Source: Burkholderiaceae bacterium (GTDB taxonomy: Bacteria > Pseudomonadota > Gammaproteobacteria > Burkholderiales > Burkholderiaceae_C). From it: 64,000 bases of DNA. Position numbers and translations under genes: made by a program. Below, in pieces: positions 59,501 to 64,000 of the stretch. Location of the stretch: positions 1-64,000 of the forward strand of contig JAIESX010000025.1 of the NCBI GenBank assembly GCA_019745555.1. The letters run 5' to 3'. The first letter of the stretch is position 1. Every line of letters starts with the position of its first letter. The notes under the pieces are model-generated. The model was not told the origin of the DNA and ran no database searches. It was given only the letters and a program-made list of their open reading frames with translations.

Positions 59501-60261
59501 CCGCCGGGGTCTACAACGCCACCACCGCCACCGCCGTGTTCAGTCGCCCGGCCACGGCCGCACCGGGCACCCTCAACGCCAGCACGCCGGCCCTGTGCAC
59601 GACCACGCTGCCCAATGCAGGTAATCCCTTCTGGGACTTGGACATCGGCGTGCTCGTGAACGACGGCACGGCCAGCATGGCCGGCGCCAATATGCATGCC
59701 GGTACCACGGGCGTGTGCAGCGGCACGGGCTGCAACGCCATCCGGCTCGGCAGCACGGGCATGGTGCTGGGGCGCCTGAACCTGCTCAATGCCTATGGCT
59801 CGGACGCCCTGCCCCTGCTGGTACCGGTGCGCGCCGAATACTGGAACGGCAGCAGCTGGCAGCTCAATACCGAGGACCGCTGCACCACGCTGAGCGCGAG
59901 CAATCTGGCCGTGGGCAACACGGTGAGCAGCAGCGGCCTGAGCGTCACCAGCGCCAGCCTGGCCCTGAGCCCCTCGCCCACGATGAGCGGCGGCCTGACC
60001 AGCTTCCGTATCAACCCGGCCGTCAAGGGCCCGGGCAGCGTGGACGTGGTGCTCAACCTGGGTCTGGGCGTGGACGCCAACACCGACTGGTGCGGCGCCT
60101 GGACTTCAGGCCCGGCAGCCGGTACGGGCACCGCGCCGGTACCCGACCTGAGCTTCATGAGCGCGCAATGGTGCGGTGCCAATGCCGATCGCGCGCCAGC
60201 CGCACGCCTGCGATTCGGCAGCCCGCGCGCGCCCTTCATCTACCTGCGCGAGCGGTACTAG
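56506..60261 (+). CDS. mshQ: MshQ-like protein with DUF6701 C-terminal region
   Basis: A 1251-residue exported protein. Signal peptide 1-24 (ending AWA), a domain at about 25-190 of unknown type (TVNWGTPGNAQAQDGT), a bacterial Ig-like domain at about 190-305 (SWTITFSEAVTGVNAADFVL), a concanavalin-like domain at about 320-600 (GYAQQTAINGFAGGWIGVAL), and a long C-terminal region with paired Cys like DUF6701/MshQ. The start is TTG at 56506, with GGAGA six bases upstream; no ATG is near. Last gene of the MSHA-like locus. Its stop codon is the edge of a repeat element. Confidence 0.85.
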   Translation: MKRLSRLIPLTLALLCVPVASAWAQTATVTATPGTCVNANNPSGTVNWGTPGNAQAQDGTSTTAGLSNNQITNYLQCSDYGFTVPAGATINGITVTVRRSTNNTGGNPRDFSVQLLKSGTLQTTNKASASTYPTTLTNVSYGATNDLWGNTWTPADINDSGFGVSFATRRDGGGGTRTISVDIISVDVTYSDNIPPTVSSIARADASPTNGAATVSWTITFSEAVTGVNAADFVLVQAGGVSGASITSVSGGGASWTVTANTGSGTGTLGLNLVDDDSIRDLASNRLGGTGNGNGNFTGAVYTVTAVPCNPPANIPVGITVACVCDNFNRTTLNPSTIFGQDWITSISDSTGILPSIINANYLRLTNNTGNNAKAATVPSAFPAAGNYISVEFNHYAYNGTGADGIAVTLSDYNVPAVPGAYGGSLGYAQQTAINGFAGGWIGVALDEYGNYQNPTEGRLGGPGFRVESVGIRGSGSGTTGYRWLQGTAANLSPPIDVAGTTRGPGHRYQIVVDARNAGAPTPQTFVTVNRDTSGTGSNYTALIPSFDAFARAVTLGFTQAPVPANWQISFTGSTGGSTNIHEIGALRICAQTIVPPSGGVASGFAVIDEAYGTPPIAVQNYLTGRIYTKVAGTPFKLNVAAINNNQVQTGYVLAGSRNVDVKLVDNSDGVCVLNSSQANYCSATCRAKPAVSGGSQTLSFVPSNAGQRQSTDFTIPGAWSNLVAIVSDGTTTACSTDAFAVRPPRFDTLSSTASNAASTGLPTFRAGTDTFGMTVGTATTGYAGAAAVPTINPAGVAANAAGWTVGSIAPGSFPAAVASSSTGSTFTYSEVGQFRLLGYDPAVNTSSARGIHDSTWTAVDQSTQDCIAGSYANTRDTSGTFASNTNYGKYGCLFGLGADSALFGRFIPDRFVLTSGSVMPACNDINPATRDFTYMGQARLGMAYRLEARNGANGITQNYDATRAAVVAPTVVAEDQGAANQSCNLAARLTGLPTATWTAGVYNATTATAVFSRPATAAPGTLNASTPALCTTTLPNAGNPFWDLDIGVLVNDGTASMAGANMHAGTTGVCSGTGCNAIRLGSTGMVLGRLNLLNAYGSDALPLLVPVRAEYWNGSSWQLNTEDRCTTLSASNLAVGNTVSSSGLSVTSASLALSPSPTMSGGLTSFRINPAVKGPGSVDVVLNLGLGVDANTDWCGAWTSGPAAGTGTAPVPDLSFMSAQWCGANADRAPAARLRFGSPRAPFIYLRERY

Positions 60262-60528
60262 GGCCTGTTCACACGAATTTCTCAAGATGCGTTGCGGAAC
60301 AAAAAAGCCATGCGGTAGGCGCGTGGATGCCGCCGGGGTAACCCCCGGCAAGTCCGCGCAACACCCCGCATGGCTTTTTTTGGCCACAACCCGAAGGGAA
60401 CAGGGTGCAAACGGCGCCACTCGTTGTTGTGCTCCTCGCCCAGACGGCCAGTCTGGGCTTCGTCGCGCGCCTAGATTGGCGTCGTTTGCACCCTGTTCGC
60501 ACTTGAGAAATTCGTGTGAACAGGCCCT
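60260..60528. mobile_element. 269-bp element with 27-bp perfect terminal inverted repeats and nested hairpins
   Basis: The ends (60260-60286 and 60502-60528) are perfect 27-bp reverse complements beginning AGGGCCTGTTCACACG. Inside, 60301-60315 pairs with 60366-60380 (15 bp, flanked by A and T runs) around a GCCGGGG / CCCCGGC stem, and 60398-60419 pairs with 60477-60498 (21 of 22) around GCCCAGAC / GTCTGGGC. It codes for no protein. No target duplication is clear. The first base of the TIR lies within the mshQ stop codon. Confidence 0.75.
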
Positions 60529-60573
60529 GAAAAAACAAAAGCCGCACAGAGCGAACTCTGTGCGGCCGGTATC
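60262..60573. other. gap between mshQ and tRNA-Leu filled by an element and a terminator
   Basis: Apart from the 269-bp element and the tRNA terminator at 60534-60566, no gene or other signal is visible in these 312 bases. Confidence 0.75.
60534..60566 (-). terminator. terminator after tRNA-Leu
   Basis: On the minus strand a perfect 11-bp stem (GCCGCACAGAG / CTCTGTGCGGC, loop of four) is followed by UUUUGUUUUUU. It lies eight bases beyond the tRNA 3' end. Confidence 0.92.
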
Positions 60574-60658
60574 TGGTGCCTCGGGTCGGAATCGAACCGA
60601 CACTCCTTTCGGAACCGGATTTTGAGTCCGGCGCGTCTACCAATTTCACCACCGAGGC
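60574..60658 (-). tRNA. tRNA-Leu(CAA)
   Basis: The minus strand from 60658 to 60574 folds as a tRNA with a long variable arm: acceptor GCCTCGG pairs with CCGAGGC, D arm TGGTGAAATTGGTAGACGC, anticodon stem CCGGA / TCCGG around loop CTCAAAA (anticodon CAA), TPsiC arm GTCGGTTCGATTCCGAC, and an encoded CCA. The long variable arm and CAA fit leucine. Confidence 0.96.
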
Positions 60659-60711
60659 GGGGAGGGTCACTCGCAGGGAATGAAGGCAGAAATTATGGCA
60701 CAGTGGTGGCC

Positions 60712-61614
60712 ATGAAGTACCCCACGATCGAAGACGCCATCGGCAAGACGCCGCTGGTGGCGCTGCAGCGCATAGGCGCCGCTGACAACCAGGCCCGCGG
60801 CAACGTCGTCCTCGGCAAGCTCGAAGGCAACAACCCGGCGGGCTCGGTCAAGGACCGCCCGGCCCTCTCGATGATCCAGCGCGCCGAGGAGCGCGGCGAC
60901 ATCCAGCCCGGCGACACGCTGATCGAGGCCACCTCGGGCAACACCGGCATCGCCCTGGCCATGGCCGCCGCCATCAAGGGCTACCGCATGGTGCTCATCA
61001 TGCCGGAGGACCTGTCCATCGAACGCGCCCAGACCATGAAGGCCTTCGGCGCCGAACTCATCCTCACGCCCAAATCCGGCGGCATGGAGTATGCGCGCGA
61101 CCTCGCCGAGCAGATGGAGAAAAGCGGCAAGGGCCGCGTGCTCGACCAGTTCGCCAACGCCGACAACCCGCGCATCCACTACGAGACCACGGGCCCCGAG
61201 CTCTGGGAGCAGACGGGCGGGCGCATCACGCACTTCGTCAGCGCCATGGGCACCACGGGCACCATCACCGGCGTCTCGCGTTTCCTCAAGGAAAAGAACC
61301 CGGCCATCCGGATCATCGGTGCCCAGCCCAGCGAGGGCTCGCGCATTCCGGGCATCCGCAAGTGGCCGCAGGAGTACCTGCCCAAGATCTACGATCCCAG
61401 CCGTGTGGACGAGCTGGTCTATGTGAGCCAGAGCGACGCCGAGGAGATGTGCCGGCGCCTGGCACGCGAGGAAGGCATCTTCGCCGGCATCTCGGCAGCC
61501 GGCGCCTGCTGGGTCGCGCAGCAGATCGCGGCCACGGTGGAGAACGCCACCATCGTCTTTATCGTCTGCGACCGCGGTGATCGCTATCTGTCGACGGGCG
61601 TGTTTCCGGCCTGA
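60712..61614 (+). CDS. cysM: cysteine synthase B
   Basis: CysM makes cysteine (or S-sulfocysteine) from O-acetylserine. The 300-residue PLP enzyme has Lys in NPAGSVKDRPAL, the TSGNTGIALAMAAA loop and GTTGTITGVSRFLK. It is shorter than CysK and has the CysM-type SSEGSRIPGIRKW-like region (PSEGSRIPGIRKW). It starts 53 bases after the divergent tRNA-Leu gene and continues into a Nudix gene. Confidence 0.95.
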   Translation: MKYPTIEDAIGKTPLVALQRIGAADNQARGNVVLGKLEGNNPAGSVKDRPALSMIQRAEERGDIQPGDTLIEATSGNTGIALAMAAAIKGYRMVLIMPEDLSIERAQTMKAFGAELILTPKSGGMEYARDLAEQMEKSGKGRVLDQFANADNPRIHYETTGPELWEQTGGRITHFVSAMGTTGTITGVSRFLKEKNPAIRIIGAQPSEGSRIPGIRKWPQEYLPKIYDPSRVDELVYVSQSDAEEMCRRLAREEGIFAGISAAGACWVAQQIAATVENATIVFIVCDRGDRYLSTGVFPA

Positions 61615-61623
61615 CGCCCGGCG

Positions 61624-62172
61624 ATGAGCGAGGCTTACCGCTACTGCCCAGCCTGCGCCACGCCCCTGGCCGCCATCAGCCTGATGGAGGACGGGGGCGC
61701 CAAAGAGCGCCTGCGCTGCCCAAGCTGCGGCTGGACCCACTGGAACAACCCGGTGCCCGTGCTGGCGGCGGTAGTGGAGTACCAGGGCCAGATCCTGCTG
61801 GCGCGCAACGCGGCCTGGGAAGGCAAGATGTACGCGCTGATCACGGGCTTCATGGAAGCGGGCGAAACGCCGCAGGAGGGCATCGCCCGTGAGATCGCAG
61901 AAGAGACCAATCTGCGCGCGCTGGAGCTGAACCTCATCGGCGTCTACGACTTCCAGCGCATGAACCAGCTCATCGTGGCCTACCACGCGCGCTGCGAGGG
62001 CGAGGTGCGTCTCTCGCCCGAGCTCGTGGACTACCGGCTGTTCACGCCAGACAAGGTGAGGTGCTGGCCGGCTGGCACCGGCTACGCCCTGGCCGACTGG
62101 CTGCGCTCGCGCGGGCATGAACCCCAGTTCATCGAGTGGTCGCGCCCGCCTGCCCCCACGCCGGACGGCTGA
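61624..62172 (+). CDS. Nudix hydrolase with zinc ribbon
   Basis: A 182-residue protein. The N-terminal zinc ribbon has CPACATPL and CPSCGWTHW; the Nudix box reads GFMEAGETPQEGIAREIAEE followed by TNL, where the usual Gly-Leu/Val after the Glu pair is replaced. This is close to NADH pyrophosphatase-like enzymes (NudC), but short. It lies 9 bases after cysM on the same strand. Confidence 0.9.
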   Translation: MSEAYRYCPACATPLAAISLMEDGGAKERLRCPSCGWTHWNNPVPVLAAVVEYQGQILLARNAAWEGKMYALITGFMEAGETPQEGIAREIAEETNLRALELNLIGVYDFQRMNQLIVAYHARCEGEVRLSPELVDYRLFTPDKVRCWPAGTGYALADWLRSRGHEPQFIEWSRPPAPTPDG

Positions 62173-62220
62173 TGCGCGGATTGCTTAAAATTCAGCCAGT
62201 TTGACCTATCTGGACCTGTG

Positions 62221-62448
62221 ATGAACGCTGACCGAGAACTCGACACCCGCGGCCTGAACTGCCCCCTGCCCATCCTCAAGGCCAAGAAGGCCCTGGCTGA
62301 AATGCAGAGTGGCCAGACCCTGAAAGTCGTTGCCACCGACGCCGGTTCGGTGCGGGACTTCGCGGCCTTTGCCAAGCAGACGGGCAATGAACTGCTGGAA
62401 CAGAGCACCGAGGGCAAGGACTACATCCACGTCCTCAAGCGCCGCTGA
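62221..62448 (+). CDS. TusA-like sulfurtransferase
   Basis: A 75-residue SirA/TusA protein with the catalytic Cys in LNCPLPILKAKKAL (CPxP signature) and ATDAGSVRDFAAFA. TusA passes sulfur in tRNA 2-thiouridine and molybdenum cofactor routes. The ATG at 62221 was chosen over a GTG directly before it. Its stop abuts a long palindromic repeat. Confidence 0.92.
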   Translation: MNADRELDTRGLNCPLPILKAKKALAEMQSGQTLKVVATDAGSVRDFAAFAKQTGNELLEQSTEGKDYIHVLKRR

Positions 62449-62590
62449 GAACTTACGAATAAATCTACTGCGCGACCCGATCGCCGCGTTGGGCGGTGCT
62501 CTGAATCCTCACGTACCTTGAGTACGTTCCGGTTCCTGCGCTCCGTCCGCCTTGCGCTCGGGCCGCTCGCTACGATTTCTTCGCAAGTTC
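62449..62590. repeat. 142-bp imperfect palindrome between tusA and galU
   Basis: The ends 62449-62465 and 62574-62590 are inverted copies (15 of 17), the next stretches are related, and the centre is a perfect ACGTAC / GTACGT stem at 62511-62527. The whole unit is symmetric about base 62519 and fills almost all of the gap between two convergent genes. It could act as a terminator for both, but it lacks a T-run. Confidence 0.65.
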
Positions 62591-62600
62591 CAGATCGATC

Positions 62601-63482
62601 TCAGACCTTGAGCGACTTTAGATAATCGCGGAAACGCGTGCCCACCTCGGGGTGCGCGAGGGCCAGCTCCACCGTGGCCTCCAGAAAACCTTCCTTGCTG
62701 CCGCAGTCGTAGCGCTTGCCCGTGTAGGTGTAGGCGTAGGCGGCTTCGTGCTTGAGCAGGCCGGCAATGCCGTCGGTGAGCTGGATCTCGCCGCCCGCGC
62801 CGCGCGGCTGCTGGCGGATCTGCTCGAAGACCGCCGGCGTGAGGATGTAGCGGCCGGCCACAGCCAGACGTGAAGGCGCAGCCTCCGGGGCGGGCTTCTC
62901 GACCATGCGCTCGATCTGCAGCAGGCGCTCGCCCGCGGGCGTGCCCGCCACGATGCCGTAGCGGCGCACCTGATCCTGCGGCACTTCCTGCACCGCCAGC
63001 ACCGAACGGCCCAGACGCTGGAAGACTTCGGCCATCTGCACCAGCACGGGCTGGCCGCCCGGCGGGCCGATCATCAGGTCGTCGGCCAGCAGCACGGCAA
63101 AGGGCGCGCCTTCGGTCAGATGCTCGGCGCAGAGCACCGCATGCCCCAGGCCGAGCGCGCGCGGCTGGCGCACATAGGAACAGAGCATGTCCTCGGGCTG
63201 CACCGAACGCACGATGTCCAGCAAGGCCTGCTTGCCCGCCTGCTCGAGCTCGTTCTCCAGCTCGTAGGCGGTGTCGAAGTGGTCCTCGATGGCGCGCTTG
63301 TTGCGACCCGTCACGAAGACCATGTGGCGGATGCCGGCCGCATAGGCCTCCTCCACCGCGTACTGGATCAGCGGCTTGTCGACGACGGGCAGCATTTCCT
63401 TGGGCGCGGCCTTGGTGGCCGGCAGGAAACGCGTGCCCAGGCCGGCCACGGGAAAGACGGCGGTTTTGATTTTTTGCGTCAT
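62601..63482 (-). CDS. galU: UTP-glucose-1-phosphate uridylyltransferase
   Basis: GalU makes UDP-glucose for polysaccharides and LPS. The 293-residue protein has the nucleotide-binding [44 protein letters not shown] and [18 protein letters not shown] near the C-terminus. ATG at 63482. It lies 34 bases from the end of valS on the same strand. Confidence 0.97.
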   Translation of the reverse strand: MTQKIKTAVFPVAGLGTRFLPATKAAPKEMLPVVDKPLIQYAVEEAYAAGIRHMVFVTGRNKRAIEDHFDTAYELENELEQAGKQALLDIVRSVQPEDMLCSYVRQPRALGLGHAVLCAEHLTEGAPFAVLLADDLMIGPPGGQPVLVQMAEVFQRLGRSVLAVQEVPQDQVRRYGIVAGTPAGERLLQIERMVEKPAPEAAPSRLAVAGRYILTPAVFEQIRQQPRGAGGEIQLTDGIAGLLKHEAAYAYTYTGKRYDCGSKEGFLEATVELALAHPEVGTRFRDYLKSLKV

Positions 63483-63516
63483 GCCCCGATTCTCCCCGTG
63501 AAATATGTCAGTTCCG

Positions 63517-64000
63517 TCACTTGAGACGGCTGAGTTGATCCTTGATCTTGGCCAGCGTGGCCGTGAAATCGGCCACGCGCTTGTTCTCCTGCTCGATCAC
63601 GGCCGGCGGCGCCTTGGCCACGAAGGCCTCGTTGGACAGCTTGGCCCTGGCCTTGGCAATCTCACCCTCCAGGCGCGTGGCCTCCTTGCCCAGGCGCGCC
63701 TTCTCAGCCGCCACGTCCACCTCCATGTGCAGGCACAGGCGAGCCTCACCGACCACAGCCACGGGGGCAGCCTGCGCGGCAGCCACCCACTCGGCTTCGG
63801 TCGCGAACACGTTGACCTCGCTGAGCTTGGACAGGGCCTGCAGCACCGGCGCCCACTGGGTGATGAAAGCGGCTTCATTCGCATTACCCGCCAGCGCGTA
63901 GAGCGGCAGGCGCGTCGAGGGCGAGACGTTCATCTCGCCGCGCAGGTTGCGGCAGGCATCGACGAACTGGCGCAGGCGAGCCACCTCGGCCATGGCGGCG
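63517..64000 (-). CDS. valS: valyl-tRNA synthetase, C-terminal end only
   Basis: The frame runs to the window edge and has no start here. The visible 160 residues match the end of ValS: anticodon-domain tail ([19 protein letters not shown]), then the C-terminal coiled coil ([40 protein letters not shown] pattern, residues [18 protein letters not shown]). The catalytic domain lies outside. Confidence 0.93.
   Translation of the reverse strand, partial: AAMAEVARLRQFVDACRNLRGEMNVSPSTRLPLYALAGNANEAAFITQWAPVLQALSKLSEVNVFATEAEWVAAAQAAPVAVVGEARLCLHMEVDVAAEKARLGKEATRLEGEIAKARAKLSNEAFVAKAPPAVIEQENKRVADFTATLAKIKDQLSRLK

Noticed and set aside
57733-59697. 654-codon open frame opposite mshQ
   Set aside because: Low-complexity Gly/Ala/Arg/His text with no domain, antisense to a signal-peptide protein with clear domains.

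Overview
The window is high-GC chromosomal DNA from a betaproteobacterium, most likely Burkholderiales and probably Comamonadaceae-like. This rests on gene order: truA-trpF-trpB-trpA-accD, the plsX-fabHDG-acpP-fabF block running into rpoE-rseA-rseB-degP-lepA-lepB-rnc-era-recO-pdxJ-acpS, and hemC-hemD-hemX-hemY beside ppc are all familiar from that group. No species name can be supported from the sequence alone. Almost everything is core metabolism or housekeeping. There is no prophage, no full insertion sequence, no CRISPR array and no resistance island.

Layout. Bases 1-4278 hold the end of truA, the trp genes and accD, closed by a clear terminator. Bases 4282-6820 hold a YggT membrane protein, lysS and a small monooxygenase-like protein. 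Bases 6833-25829 are almost entirely minus-strand: nagZ, then acpS-pdxJ-recO-era-rnc-DUF4845-lepB-lepA, an AT-rich 500-base gap with a candidate small RNA or attenuator, the sigma-E block (degP, rseB, rseA, rpoE, a small membrane protein) and the fatty acid block (fabF, acpP, fabG, fabD, fabH, plsX, rpmF, yceD). Transcription turns to the plus strand for a Maf protein, an RsmI-like methylase and an HD-GYP-like protein, then back for sppA, a Rieske protein, a phosphatase and rluC. Divergent from rluC is rne, behind a 490-base leader. A GGDEF protein, four heme genes, ppc, queD and queE follow.

From 44.5 kb: a 380-base repeat element, rarA, a complete branched-chain amino acid ABC transporter without its binding protein (livHMGF), a GlcG-type protein, a VOC protein, an orphan Bug-type receptor, an iron-sulfur flavoreductase and a YeeZ-like protein. 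Five overlapping genes at 54.1-60.3 kb match the distal half of an MSHA pilus locus (mshC, D, O, P, Q). The right end carries a 269-base nested inverted-repeat element, tRNA-Leu(CAA), cysM, a Nudix hydrolase, tusA, galU and the 3' end of valS.

How the genes work together: the trp genes complete tryptophan synthesis, accD and the fab block make acyl chains, and the rpoE block senses envelope stress and sits next to the protein-export and RNA-processing genes lepA, lepB and rnc. The signals not explained by known genes are the non-coding ones: four different palindromic or inverted-repeat elements in gaps between genes, a putative small RNA upstream of lepA, and the rne leader. Several proteins also have altered key residues (QueD, the GGDEF protein, the HD-GYP protein). 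I saw no clearly new multi-gene system.
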